DNA of 64,000 bases, from the NCBI GenBank assembly GCA_963969345.1, contig OZ017766.1, positions 7,750,001 through 7,814,000 on the forward strand, in the 5' to 3' direction. The notes below the pieces were generated by a model. That model worked only from the letters and a program-made list of their open reading frames with translations, was not told the origin of the DNA and made no database searches. Positions 22,186-33,918 of this stretch are shown in pieces (the first letter of the stretch is position 1; every line of letters begins with the position of its first letter). The DNA comes from Turbatrix aceti (taxonomy: Eukaryota; Nematoda; Chromadorea; Rhabditida; Panagrolaimidae). The position numbers and the translations under genes are program-made.

Positions 22186-23169
22186 ATGATAGGGTTTGTT
22201 TATTGGATGTACAACTCTATAATGAGTCCCCTTGCTGTTATTTGCAACGTAATTTTTTTCTGGTTTATCAGAAACAAATGCACGCCCAGTATGCAAGGAT
22301 ATAAAAAAGTGCTCTACTACGGATGCATCCACGATTTTTCGACTTCTATTTTTAATTGCTTCGTTCTTTTTGTGCGTTTTTTTTGTTTTGGTGAATGTAA
22401 TAATTTATATTGTTTTAAAGTTTTAGGACAGTCATATAGCAGGAAGATGGTTTATACAGTATGCCAGTGGCATCCTGGGAGACTGGTCTGGAAATGCTAC
22501 GTTTATTGTTGGCATGACACATTTTGCGACCATTTTGTTGTCTATAAACTGTGTGACAATTCAATTTGTTTATCGCTTCTTTTTTGTCATGTTCGACGTA
22601 ACACTGTCTCCACTCATGATGACATGTATCGTAATCATCAGTGCTTGTCCGGTTTTTGGATTTATGGTTATCCCAGAAGTTCCTCTCCTCTGGCAACCCG
22701 AAATTCAGAAAGCATTCATGGCAGACATAAAAGAGAACTACTCCGATATCTTTGATCCAAAAGCCTTTGGCATACCCCTGGCAATCATTGAAACTACAGC
22801 GTCGACGATTATCATGTCTTATTCGTACGCTATTATAATTGTCTCCGGCATCGTTGTTTACCTTCGCCTCCGATCCATGCCGTTCACAAACAATTCACTA
22901 TCGTAATGGCAGTCGAAGCCGTCGTACCCCTGTTTGCAGTTATTTTTCCAAAAACCATTCGATATGTTAGCTTCGATGAAAAAAGTATGGCTTTTAAGGT
23001 AATCGGAGTCTGGTTCAGAATCTCTGAACCACTCATGCCAGGTGTTTATCCTTTGCTTAAGATCATGACTATCAAATCTTTTCGAAACGCTGTTACTTCT
23101 CGATTTGACAGAAAAATTAGGGTTGCATCGATTCCGTTTACTGATTTAGCACAAACTACTGTTTCATGA
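22186..23169 (+). pseudogene. G1: Str-superfamily seven-transmembrane chemoreceptor, split by a frame change
   Basis: Exon 1 22186-22371 and exon 2 from 22427 (donor GTGCGT, acceptor GTTTTAG) encode TM1-TM5: MIGFVYWMYNSIMSPLAVIC, YKKVLYYGCIHDFS, then CVTIQFVYRFFFVMF, a position often seen in nematode Str/Srd-type receptors. The frame stops at 22904-22906 (SMPFTNNSLS). The remaining TM6-TM7 part (MAVEAVVPLFAVIFPKTIRY to the stop at 23169) is in another frame, starting with an ATG that overlaps the stop as TAATG. Similarity to the family continues across the break in the second frame (HAVHKQFTIVMAVEA), so a one-base indel in the third loop is the simplest reading. All other copies share it. Predicted role if active: chemosensory receptor in neuron membranes. 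Confidence 0.75.
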
Positions 23170-23373
23170 TGATTTTTTGAAAAATGTTTGTAAAATGTAT
23201 TTAGTTGTATTTACTGGTGTTTAATATTTTGCAACAGATCATTTTCAGTAATACATATGTATATATGTACATATGTATATATGTATTATTATACATACTT
23301 TTAAGTAAAGCATTGTATGTAATGTGATACTAACCATTGAGAATGACAGTAAATAAATAAACATAATACTTAA
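23170..23373. other. 3' flank of G1 with TATG-rich simple repeat
   Basis: Short spacer containing alternating ATGTATATATG-type repeats near 23259-23290. It does not match the 3' flank of the array G genes beyond the common TTTTCAGTAATA. Confidence 0.5.
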
Positions 23374-25353
23374 AAGGGACTCTGCGAGCCGATTTGAGGT
23401 CGGCGACCCAGCTAATTTACAACTTCAAATGTTTTGTGCCCAAGTTGTAGGGGGGCCTATGGGAGACTCCAAATGGGCCATAATAGATTTTTCAGATGCC
23501 GGATTCTGGAGCTAGGGCTTCTCGAATGTTTCGACGTCAAAATTTCAAACTGCTTCTAAAAATCTGATTTTTGGCATACAGGGGTATCTTGGCACGAGAA
23601 ATCGACTGGTGTATTCAGATTTTTCAAAAAACATCTGACTTTTTTGAAAAAATTGATTTTCTTCAATTTACCTGTTTTTACCGTCAAAAATTGGCTGTGG
23701 CGTCCGAGAGAGGATCCTCCAGCGGGTTTTGACACCGGAATCTGAAAGGCCGTCTTTTTTGACGTCGATTGAGGTATTACACAAAAAAAATTATGTCCCT
23801 TTATTTGACCAACACTAGGCTTGTATGGCGCGCACTTGGTAAAAAAACACCTTTGTCGAGTTTCCGAAATGAATATTTTTATAGTTGGAAAAATCTAATT
23901 TGTGGTTTCCGGGGGTATTTTGGCACGAGAAATCGACTGGTGTATTCAGATTTCTCAAAAAACATCTGATTTTTATGAAAAACTTGATGGTTGATGTTAT
24001 ACCGTTATTTACCGTCACAAAATTGGCTGCAGCGCCCGAGGGAGAATCTTCCAGGCAGTTTTGATGCCAGAATCGGTTTCCCCATCTTTTTCGACGTCGA
24101 TTGATGTATAACACAGAAAAATTGAGGTGCCTTTCTTTGACCATAGCCAGGTTTTTATCGCGCGCACTTGGTGCAAACACCTTTTTTTGCGTCATTGACC
24201 GAAAAAGACGTGGGCGCGCGTAACAGGAGTCATGTTCAAAAAAAAGCCCTGAAGCCAATTTTTGTTTTATGTGCTCACGGTCACCTGGGTGTGTTCAGGC
24301 ATGTCCCAAATATTGTTTTTAGCGACCTGCGCTGATCATCCGATTATTTTGTGTATTGTCACTGGCATTAAAAAAACATGAAACTGAAATATCGTAATTT
24401 ACCGCTTCAATTATCTGATAAGGAGCGCAAGTCGCTAAAAACAATTTTTGGGACCTGCCTGAACACACCCAGGTGACCGTAAGCACATAAAACAAAAGCG
24501 CCCACGTCTTTTTCGGTCAATGACGCAAAAAAAGGGTGTTTGTACCTAGTGCGCGCGATAAAAACCTGGCTATGGTCAAAGAAAGGCACCTCAATTTTTC
24601 TGTGTTATACATCAATCGACGTAGAAAAAGATGGGGAAACCGATTCTGGCATCAAACCTGCCTGGAAGACCTGCCCTTGGGCGCTGCAGCCATTTTTGTG
24701 ACGGTAAATAACGGTAAAACATCAACCATCAAGTTTTTCATAAAAATCAGATGTTTTTTGAGAAATCTGAATACACCAGTCGATTTCTCGTGCCAAACTA
24801 CCCCCGGAAACCACAAATTAGATTTTTCCAACTATAAAAATATGCATTTCGGAAACTCGACAAAGGTGTTTTTTTACCAAGTGCGCGCCATACAAGCCTA
24901 GTGTTGGTCAAATAAAGGGACATAATTTTTTTTGTGTAATACCTCAATCGACGTCAAAAAATACGGCCTTTCAGATTCCGGTGTCAAAACCCGCTGGAGG
25001 ATCCTCTCTCGGACGCCACAGCCAATTTTTGACGGTAAAAACAGGTAAATTGAAGAAAATCAATTTTTTCAAAAAAGTCAGATGTTTTTTGAAAAATCTG
25101 AATACACCAGTCGATTTCTCGTGCCAAGATACCCCTGTATGCCAAAAATCAGATTTTTAGAAGCAGTTTGAAATTTTGACGTCGAAACATTCGAGAAGCC
25201 CTAGCTCCAGAATCCGGCATCTGAAAAATCTATTATGGCCCATTTGGAGTCTCCCATAGGCCCCCCTACAACTTGGGCACAAAACATTTGAAGTTGTAAA
25301 TTAGCTGGGTCGCGGCCTCCACCTTATTCCAAAATCGGCTCGCAGAGTCCCTC
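23374..25353. mobile_element. fold-back (long inverted repeat) transposon 2, TTAA-flanked
   Basis: Nearly the whole 1980-bp element is one palindrome: arms of about 960 bp (about 23374-24335 and 24420-25353) around a short unpaired centre. The ends read AAGGGACTCTGCGAGCCGAT and its complement, and TTAA lies directly outside both (23370-23373 and 25354-25357). Each arm is built from two diverged tandem repeats of several hundred bp that share GGCACGAGAAATCGACTGGT. No coding capacity is evident. TTAA flanks suggest piggyBac-type cut-and-paste insertion, but no transposase is present to prove it. Confidence 0.85.
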
Positions 25354-26201
25354 TTAAGCATCATGGGCATCGCAAAGTAGGTATTAACTCTCGCACCTGT
25401 GCGTGACTCATTACAGATCTTACTATATAGAGTGTTTCTTACAAAAGTTTTTTACGATAAATATTTACATTTAGAAAAAACGACAGAATCAACATACCGT
25501 AACCCATGTTCCGGACGCCCATTCTGTAGTTACACGTTGGAATTTGTATTTCGGTGAAAGGGTGTTCAGGATCGGTGATAAAGGTGATAAAGGAATATGA
25601 TCAGCCTGGGCTTGACGGCAGCAATTTCGAATGTACCTGTCTGAATCCCATCGAGTAAGTGTATTTTTAGCACGCAAAAACGCGGGTGACGTGTTTTTTA
25701 ATTTTGCATAATTCTTGCTGGAATTGGCATTTTGAAATTTTCTTGGCACTCAAATGAAATATGCCATTCGCTGGGAGACCACAATAAATGTTGCGCGATG
25801 CGTACGCACTGATGTGAGTGGTCTCGAAGCGAAATCTAGTTTTTTTCGTTACAGGACGACCGCGTGCGCATTTCCATTTTTGTTTTTTCTCATGCACGAA
25901 TCTGTGTATCCTCCCACAACAGAAAAGAGTATAATACACTGTCAAGTTTATAAAGTGTTCAAGGTAAACAAATGCGGCTCGTATCAGTGGTTACCGTATA
26001 ACTCGTCGAAACATGGAATAAAGGAACGAACATCGATCAACGCGGAATCAAGTTTGTCTGTGAATGAAAATACAAAATCGGAGTGGTGGTGGTGCGTAAT
26101 ATTTAGTATGGGTAGTACACGGCACAGACAGGTGATGTGAGTTGGAATGGGTCAAGTGTGAGTATATGGCAAAACGTGGCAGAAGGAAGGAAACAAACGG
26201 C
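25354..26201. other. 3' flank of truncated Rabin8 copy
   Basis: Starts at the TTAA bordering fold-back element 2 and corresponds to 57927-58870 downstream of the complete Rabin8 gene. It contains an imperfect inverted repeat: ATTCGCTGGGAGACCAC at about 25767-25783 and GTGGTCTCGAAGCGAAAT at about 25818-25835. The open frame across it (25754-26140) changes length between the two copies and is not credible as a gene. Confidence 0.55.
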
Positions 26202-28274
26202 CTACGCCGGAGATTCATCGTTGTGGAGTCCTTCGTCGAGTCCGAGACGCGCAAGTGCTATGCTCCGACGCATCGTCGTCACCATGAGAAACGAATCTGC
26301 CGGAGGCGCTTTGACGATGCCGTACTGCACGTAGCGAAGGTAGGTGAAGAGATCCGCGACTGCTGCTACCTGAAATTTGTTTTAGAAAAAAATGCACTTT
26401 TTTCGAAAAAAATTTATTTTTCTATTTTTTTTTCAGAAAAGAGTCCTTATTTTAAAAATTTTATTTAAAAAAAGAATCCTCATTTTTTTTAAAATTTAAT
26501 TTTTTGAAAAATAAAAAAAGTCGTATTTTTTCGCAAAAAATTCTATTTTTTTTTCGTGAAAAAAAGTAATAATTTTTTTTCATTAAATTTATTTTTCAAA
26601 AAATGTCCGATTTTTTTATTTTTTTCAAAAACTCCGATTTTTTCAATAATTTTTTTCTAAATGCCCTATTTTTTTAGTTTTTTTTAAAGTTTTTATTTCA
26701 TAATTACGTTTGTTTTTCAAAAAAGTACTCAATTTTTTAATTGTCTTTAAAAGAGTACTATTTTTTTTTTAAATTTTTTTTTAAATGTAAACCAACCCTA
26801 TTTCTGGCAAACATGGATACAAAAATCCACTCGCCAGCGGCACTTGTCCGCAGCCGGTAGGGACACCTGCCAAAGACGCCGGTAAGAGCGCATTCCTTGA
26901 CACTGTCGATCGGGAGAAAAGGTTCCATTTCGAGGGTATTCTCATGGATGGCGGCCAGAACGTCCTGGGCGAGGTCGGAATTGCCAAAAGAAAAGCACGG
27001 CGCCACATCCTCTGCCATGAGACGTCGGATGAAAGGATGCGTGGGCTCGCGTTTGTCGGGGGCTTCAAGCCATTGCAGGAACTCGGAAAACACGGTGGGG
27101 TCCCGGAAGTGACCGTTGAGATCCGCGGCAGTCGAAGCAAAAGGGTCGTCGACCAGTTTTTTGGAGATTCCGTTCATTGATTCACTTTTTCTTTCTGAAA
27201 TGATTTTCTGTGTGAGAAACTGTTGCCAAAGTGTAGCGGTATTTCTGTGTCCTGTTTATTCCCGGAGAGACATGTACGACTCAACACTAGCCCGATCTTC
27301 GACTCCTAATGAGAGAGTGCGGGCGCCATCGCACGAGTAGTGCGGGGCGGAGCTACGGCGTATCGCGGTCTTAAGATCTGCGTAACAAAACAAATTTTTA
27401 TAAAAAAAAAATTATTTTCGGAATTCGTAAAAAAATATAAAACACATTTTTCGGCAGAATTTTTTTTTTTCAAATTTGAAAACGAATAAAAAATGTGGTT
27501 TTTGAATTATTTATAATTTTTTATAGGTTATAAAGAAACCCCCAAAATTATTTTTGGTTTAAAAAAAAGTGCAATTTAAAAAAAAATTAAAAAAAACACA
27601 AAAAATGGAAAAAAAATATTTTTTTAGGATCTATTTTTGAATATTAAAATTGCAAAATGCGACAAAAAATCTGTTTTATAAACAAATTTTGTTTTCAGGT
27701 TTTACGCCGCTAAAAAATTGTGTTCGAAAATCCAAAAAAAGTGAGTTTTTGTACAACCATTTTCAAAAATTAAAACCAAAAAAATTACAGAATATCCAAT
27801 ATTTATTGTCTCTCGAAATTTCGAAACCTCATCATAAAAAAATACTCACGCGAGGACGAAAACCGCTCGCGAATAGTCCGCTTGGCAGGCTTTATGACTT
27901 CCTTGAGAGCCTTGACTTCGGCCTGGAGGAGGTCGACTTTGAGCAGCGCTTCTGCAAGCAGCTTTTCAGCCTGCTCTTTTCGAGATTCTGCAATGTTGGC
28001 GAGGCGATAGGCCTCCTGGAAGAGAGATTCGGTCAGGTCCTGGACCTCGTTGTCGAGGGACTTTTGCATTTTTCGCAGGTGTTCGCATTGCGCTTCTCTC
28101 TGGGCTGCGATTCTTCTCGCATCGCTGAGTTCGCGTTCGAGACGTTGGATTTGGTCTTCGGGGGTTTCGGGTGAGTGAGTAGAGCTGCAAAGTGAGGAAT
28201 TTGTGATATCGTCATTATGGGTATTTTGTGGGGCTGGGGGAGGGGTCGGGGTCGTGGTCGGAGAAGGCGTAGTT
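26202..28274 (-). pseudogene. Rabin8-like Rab guanine-nucleotide exchange factor, 5'-truncated duplicate
   Basis: Three blocks match the complete gene at 58871-60910: 28274-27850 (Sec2 coiled coil, EVQDLTESLFQEAYRLANIA), 27194-26797 (C-terminal domain, DVAPCFSFGNSDLAQDVLAA and CALTGVFGRCPYRL) and 26369-26202 (DLFTYLRYVQYGIV to the stop). Splice sites and frame are kept in these. The first 39 or so codons, including the ATG, are gone: at 28274 the gene changes abruptly into a copy of rml-2 intron 1. It lies downstream of a copy of rml-2 exon 1 in the same orientation, so a chimeric transcript is possible. The coding part looks intact, but without its own start and promoter I call it a pseudogene. 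Confidence 0.8.
27221..27387. mobile_element. probable solo LTR (167 bp) in Rabin8 intron
   Basis: An insertion absent from the other Rabin8 copy. It begins TGTTGCC and ends CGTAACA (inverted TGTT/AACA) and has AAAC on both sides (27217-27220 and 27388-27391). Size and ends fit a solo LTR; it is unlike the LTR at 54658 in its internal sequence. Confidence 0.6.
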
Positions 28275-28989
28275 TTACTGACAAACGTGCATTTTTTATA
28301 TTATGTTCGAAAAATCAAACGAACGCGAACATTTTTTACCTTTTTTTGATTAAAAATGTATTTTTTAGCAATTTTTTTTCTAAAATCAAAAATGATCAAA
28401 AAATTTGTCATCTTTCATATTTTTGGTATAGTGACACTACTCCGAAAAATTCCTCTCCGATTTTTTCCTCTCCGATTCTTTCCCAAGTTTTCCAACTCCG
28501 ATTTTTTCACATTTTTGCATTTACTCCGATTTTTTCCCCCAATCCCGATTTTTTCACACTTTAATAAAAATACGAATTAGGGGGTTTTCCTGCGCGCTGA
28601 AGCTAACAGTGGCGTTGCCTAAGGCTACTGATCACTGTATCACGGGATATTATCACTTTCAGTTTTTTTGGGTTTGGCCTGTGTAAAATCACACTATTTG
28701 TAATGCATTAAAAAAACTGTTCAGCAGCATTCTAAAACTTTTTCCAATCCTACGAATTCCGAATGGGACTTACACCAACGCATAATTTCACCCAACAAAA
28801 GAATTTTGAAAACCACGATATAAACAACCCCCTGATTTCTGCAAAATTCAATTTTCGTTCTAAGAAACTTCCTACTTGAAATGCATTAAAAATTAATATG
28901 CAGGATTTTTTGAGTTTTTTACGGATATAAATACCAGATTAGTGGTAGGAAAAACAGTCAACAAGTCAGTTGGAATCATATTGTCTACG

Positions 28990-29157
28990 ATGAAGTTCTT
29001 CCTCGTCCTCACTCTTCTCCTCGTCCTTTTCACGTCCGGTGTTGTTGGGATACAGATGCCGCCAGGATGGTTAACCTCAGTTCCTTGTTCACATGAAATT
29101 AACCCTGGTATTTTTGGTCATCGTTGCAGTCGCATTTACAGTGCTGGTAGATACTGA
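28990..29157 (+). CDS. small secreted peptide precursor, copy 2
   Basis: Encodes the same 55-aa protein as 16886-17053 with no residue change, including signal peptide and two cysteines. TATA box and AATAAA are also kept. Confidence 0.64.
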   Translation: MKFFLVLTLLLVLFTSGVVGIQMPPGWLTSVPCSHEINPGIFGHRCSRIYSAGRY

Positions 29158-29256
29158 TTTTTGACCCCAAACTTATTTGAAACAGTTGGTGGTGAAGCTT
29201 AATAAAATGCAAGCAGAAAGTGAAATTTTGAATAAAGAGGAGAGGGGGTAAACACT

Positions 29257-29938
29257 AGGGTTCCCACCCCCCCCCCCCCCGTTTACATTGCGGCGGGGGG
29301 GGGGGGGCTACGGGGAGGAGATCTTCACGGGGAGTAGAACGGGGAATTTCACGGGGAGCATATTTAAAAAAAAACAAAATTGACTAAAATAGGCAATTTA
29401 CAGGGTTTTTTAGTGAGAACTTATACGGGGAGAGTTTTTTCACGGGGAATTTCACAGGGAGGAGATCGTTGCGGGGGGAATACGGGCTCCCAGCCAGTGT
29501 TCCGCTCTGGCCAAAATCGACTCTCGACTCTGACTCAGAGTCGAGAGTCGAGAGTCGAAAGAGTCGGCTCTTTCGACTCCGACTCATAGAATCGACTCTT
29601 TGACTCCAAGTCAAAATAGGTTCACAGAAAATGCATCAATAAAAGCCTAAAACTGCGTGCTTTCATCGTTAACGACTTTTTATTTTACAAAATCAAAAAT
29701 TTGGCACCAAAAATGGCTATAAAAATGTATTTTTTTCGAAAAAATTTCATCAAAGAGTCGACTCCAAAGAGTCAAATGGTCATTTTGTAAAAATCGACTC
29801 TCGACTCTGACTCTTGACTCTCAGAGTCAGAGTCAGAGTCAAAGAGTCGACTCTGAGTCGGAGTCAGCGGAACACTGCTCCCAGCGGGAAATTCCCCGGG
29901 GAGCCCGCGAGGAACGGGGGGGGGGACGGGGACCCTAG
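29257..29938. mobile_element. hAT-like MITE (outer), copy 2
   Basis: Flanked by TAAACACT at 29249-29256 and 29939-29946, with AGGGTTCCC and GGGGACCCTAG ends and long C and G runs just inside. Interrupted by the inner MITE. Confidence 0.65.
29495..29877. mobile_element. hAT-like MITE (inner), copy 2, intact
   Basis: Starts CAGTGTTCCGCT and ends AGCGGAACACTG. A perfect 8-bp duplication CTCCCAGC flanks it (29487-29494 and 29878-29885). It is filled with GAGTC-type repeats and an A/T-rich core, and encodes nothing recognisable. Confidence 0.75.
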
Positions 29939-30390
29939 TAAACACTACACCCAAAAAAACTGAACAGTGATCAGTAGCCTTAGGCAACGCCACTGTTAGC
30001 TTCAGCGCGCAAGAAAACCCCCTAATTCGTATTTTTTTTTAAAATATTTTTTTGTTTCAAAAATCAAAATGTTCGAAAAAAATTATCGTTTTTGATAAAT
30101 ATTTTTTTATCAAAAATGTTCGAAAAATTTTTTTATTCACGGTGTTCGATTTTGCTGAAAAAATCTAAAATTTTTATTCATTCGTGTAAAAAAAACAAAA
30201 AAAAATAGAAGTCAATTTTTGTTCGTTTTTTCTATTTTGAAAATTTATCTTTGTTTGCAAACAAACACGAACAAAAAGTTCAGAAGAATTTCTTCGCCAA
30301 CGAACACGAACAAAAAAACACAAATTGCCCGCGAACAAATTCGAATGTTCGCCCATCCTTGCTAAAAGTGTAAAAAATCAGTAAACAAAC

Positions 30391-31162
30391 CGTTTTTTTC
30401 GTAGTAAGTACCCAAGTTGTAGGTTTCCCCAACAACGCCTCGTTCAGCAGCGAGTCGAATTCCATCGGCAGCATCGTCCACAAACAACCAAGATCGAAGC
30501 TGTTTGCCTGTGCCCTGAACAGTAAATTTCCCCTTCTGTCTGGCAACGTCGATAAAACGAGGGACAAGTTTGACATCCCACTGATTGGGACCGTAAATAT
30601 TGTTGATACGCAGCAGCGTCAGTGGCAAATCATAGGTTTGCTGGAAAAAGTGCGCAAAAGCCTCCGCGGCAGCTTTTGTTGCCGCATAGGGGTTTCCCGG
30701 ATACAAAAGCGCTCCTTCGTCTTTTGCAATTTCATCGGAATCGAGTCCAGAATCACCGTAGACTTCGTCCGTGCTAATGTGGACGAATTTTCGGATTCTA
30801 CCGTAATGAATGACGGTTTCGAGAAAGGAAATGTAAGAGACAACGTTGTTTTCGATGGCTTCGACGGGTTGTTCGTAGCACCGGGTGGAAGTGCAGTCGG
30901 CAGCGAAGTGGATGATTACGTCGATGCTGTAGCGTTCGAGGACGTCGAGTACAACATCTCGATTTCGAATATCCGCGAGGACACATTCGTAGCGAGGAGA
31001 ATTTCGGACTTCGGCAGAAACGTAGTTGACATCCGAGTTGAGAATCAACTTGTCGAGATTGACGATTTTGGTTTCAGGCCACGCAGCGTGGGCGAAGTTG
31101 ACAAAGTTGGAACCGATGAAGCCGCAGCCTCCGGTGACGAGAACGCTCACGGGAGCTGGCAT
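30391..31162 (-). pseudogene. rml-2 exon 1 duplicate (dehydratase domain fragment)
   Basis: Copy of 18212-18983 with the same 772-nt length, open frame and donor; the encoded dehydratase half is the same at nearly every residue, with NAD motif and Tyr-x-x-x-Lys intact. The downstream exons of rml-2 are not duplicated. Its donor is followed by the copied intron and then the truncated Rabin8 gene. If the intron is read through, the frame ends soon after the donor (GLFTDFLHF then stop), giving a dehydratase half of 265 aa that might still fold. Confidence 0.8.
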
Positions 31163-32085
31163 TTTTGGTTTTAGTTTTGGTTTCGGTTTTTTTTCTGAAA
31201 CATTGAAAATAAAAATTTTTATCAAAACAAAACGGAGCAAAAAAATCCACGTCACCAACACCGCGAGTGCGAGTGCAGTGATGATGGTGATGGTTCAGGG
31301 TTCTTTTCGGAAAGAAAACAGTTAGTTAGTTAGTTACCTGATGTGTTCTTATGTAAAAGAAACGGGACGTAGGTCAAGGCTCAGCCAGCCACGCACAACA
31401 ACGCTGATGTGAGCGATAACATCGATCGCCGGAAGAATATTATATGTAGAATTAACCGGGTTCTTGTTGTATCATTTTTCTAAACAATTCAATTTGTTTG
31501 ACGCAATGCAAAACGCTAGCTAACAAAATAAATCTGCTGAACCAACATAAGCTGGTAACACGTTGCTGGAAAAAACAGCATGTACATAGCGCTTACATAG
31601 CGCTTGCGTTATTTTTGTCGGAAAACTGTTCAACTGACGTTCATCTAAAAATCAAAAAAAGCTCTTTAGATGAACAACGTTTCTTAACAAAATATATATT
31701 ATACAATTCTCAACGGGCCGGACAGATGTTTTCAAAGGTCAGAGTCGTACAAATCGACAATGTAAAATTTTTTTTTGCAAATTTATAGATCAGGATTTTT
31801 TTTTCTAAAATTTATTTTTCGCAGAAATTTTTAGGCCGAGCTGGTCGCGGCCTCGGCATACTAAAATCATAATATTTTGATTTCTAACAATTTATTGCTT
31901 AGACAATTTTTTTCTTTTCTTATTGATTAAATCTTCAACAACAACATAAAACATAAAAGATCAAAACATTTTTATATAATAGCTTTTCACACAGGGAAAA
32001 AATTTGTCAGGGAACAAACTTCGCAGAAAATAAACGTAAATGGTCAAAATAAATTCATATTTTGACCTAAAAGCAAAAACCTTAC

Positions 32086-32443
32086 GGAAGATGACCACCT
32101 GATCCGAAAAAGACGACACGACAGTGCACGCAGACTTCGTATTTCATCGGCGGGTGATTTTTCGATTCTTCCTCACAGCCATTTGCATCGTAGCAGAACT
32201 TTTCGTAACCATTGTAGGTTCTGTTGGAGAAAAGACAGGTAAATAGCCTTTACGCTGCAGCTCCAAATACGATTTGACATCCTTGTTGGTGAAATCCTCT
32301 CGGCGAACGCCTCTGATGACTTTGGGTGGCGTGTCAAGACACACAATGTCTGCTTTCGCCGTCAAAAGCAAGAAATCCACAAAAAGAAGACGTAAAAAGC
32401 AAAAAAACACCGTATAAACTGCTTTCCGCACGAGATCCCGCAT
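32086..32443 (-). CDS. S2: secreted cysteine-rich protein
   Basis: Paralogue of S1. ATG at 32443 (MRDLVRKAVY) leads into the same signal peptide, VDFLLLTAKA. Exon 1 to 32271, 50-nt intron, exon 2 32220-32086, ending at a GTAAGG donor. The Cys-rich tail is kept in frame. It carries RGVRREDF where S1 has RDVHRVDF. Final exon not identified. Confidence 0.5.
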
Positions 32444-32569
32444 TGCGTGCGCTGCATTCAACGCGCGCTTTTTTTGTTCGGCAAACCGTCGTACTTTTTT
32501 GTCAATATTGTTCGATATTGATTTGCTTTGTTTTTAGTTGTTTATCACTTTGATATTCCAGATTTCTGC

Positions 32570-33918
32570 ATGTCAAGCCTCGTTTCTTCCCTCCAGAACG
32601 TCAAAGATGCGATCGCCGACCTTCAATGTAGGTTTTTTCTTCAATTTTAACTTGAATCTGGGTGACTAAGAGGGGATTCCCTGGCAGATTCCTCGATAAA
32701 ATTTTAGAAAAGATGTGTTTGCTTTTGTTATAGTTTGCCTCGGGGCGACAAATGCATTTTCATGGTTAAAATTAGATTTTATTTAATTTGGATGTTTGTC
32801 AATACATAAAAAACATAATTTTGATGTGTGATTTTTTTATTTTTAGCATCTTGGTTAAAAATTTGGTCAAAAAAGATGCGGGAGATTTTATAAACGTGGC
32901 TTGAATTTACGAATCTGTTTTAGGTCGAACTGCAAACGTAAACCCGGATTCTGATCTTTATGTTACGTTGATTGAAGAGACGCTGACTATGATCAAACGA
33001 CGAAAACTGCTGGAAACGTACAACACGGAACGAGTGGCTCAGGTGGACGAGGTGAACGCCGACATCGATGCGAGACTGAAAAAGTTGACCGAAGAACTGG
33101 AAGGCGAGAGGATGGAGCGTCTCGCCAATATTGAACACGACTACGAAGAAAAAATCAAGGAACTGCCTGAATTGCCCTGCGCCATTGAACGTGAATTTAG
33201 CACCAGGGTCGGACCGGGAAATTGGTAGCTCGATACATGAAAAAGTACGCTGACGATTTTAAAGCGGTTTCGGAAGTGAAAAATTTTTTCCATGCGGCTG
33301 TTTGCTCAAATTGTATGAAGTATGTTTCAACAGAATTTGATGGTAAAATCGACAAAGTGAACGATATTTTATGGAAACAAGCCAACCTTCCAAACGACAC
33401 CAAATATCCACTGACACTTGCCGACGTCGATCGCATTATTCACTTGCCGAGTTTCTACAATGAAGATATTTTTGTCGTTTTGGACACATCGCTCCGAGTC
33501 ATCCTGACGAATGCCGGGTACCGTAAAAAACAGATATTCGTCCATCTTGTGGTTTACGACTCCATTACCCATAAATTTGCTCCTATTTCCAAGAGAAACA
33601 AAAACGTGAGTTAAAAACTTGAAACTTTATAAATTATTTTTTCCGATTTTTTAGAACAAACGGTTTTGCAAAAAGTGCTTCCGTTACGTACCGAAACCTT
33701 GTCCCTGCCAGAGCCAGTTCTGCCCGATCTGTCTGCGCACAGGAGACGACTTCAAGTGCTCCAAGCCATCTTCCGAATCCAAGTTCCAAATCTGTCCAAA
33801 ATGCAATGCTCACTGCCACACCGACGATTGCTTCCAGGCTCATCAAAAAATCTGTCCTCGTCCCGTTTCTGGTCTGCATGACGACATCGTGGAGCTCATC
33901 AAAAGTATTGTTGATTAA
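32570..33918 (+). pseudogene. X2: coiled-coil/zinc protein with a one-base frameshift
   Basis: Exons 32570-32627, 32924-33605 and 33655-33918 correspond to X1. At about 33213 one A is missing (GTCGGACCGGG against GTCGGAACCGGG), so the coil runs into a stop (GPGNW). The rest of exon 2 and the zinc-binding exon are open and otherwise normal. It is followed directly by X3, not by a G gene. Confidence 0.78.

Larger units (their letters stand above)
28566..30036. mobile_element. terminal-inverted-repeat element carrying a secreted-peptide gene, copy 2
   Basis: Inverted repeats at 28566-28638 and 29964-30036 with a single mismatch (A for G in the right arm near 30011). It keeps the peptide gene and both nested MITEs, including the part deleted in copy 1. 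Confidence 0.8.
28275..30390. repeat. duplicated rml-2 intron 1 segment
   Basis: Matches 14180-18211 of the first locus, but lacks fold-back element 1: the site near 28418-28430 is unoccupied. This gives the ancestral target sequence of that insertion. It contains the second copy of the peptide-carrying element. Confidence 0.85.

Noticed and set aside
25754..26140. 128-codon plus-strand frame downstream of the Rabin8 copy, also at 58350-58736
   Set aside because: Its N-terminus changes with the local repeat number, and its sequence lies in Rabin8 3' flanking DNA without splice or family support.
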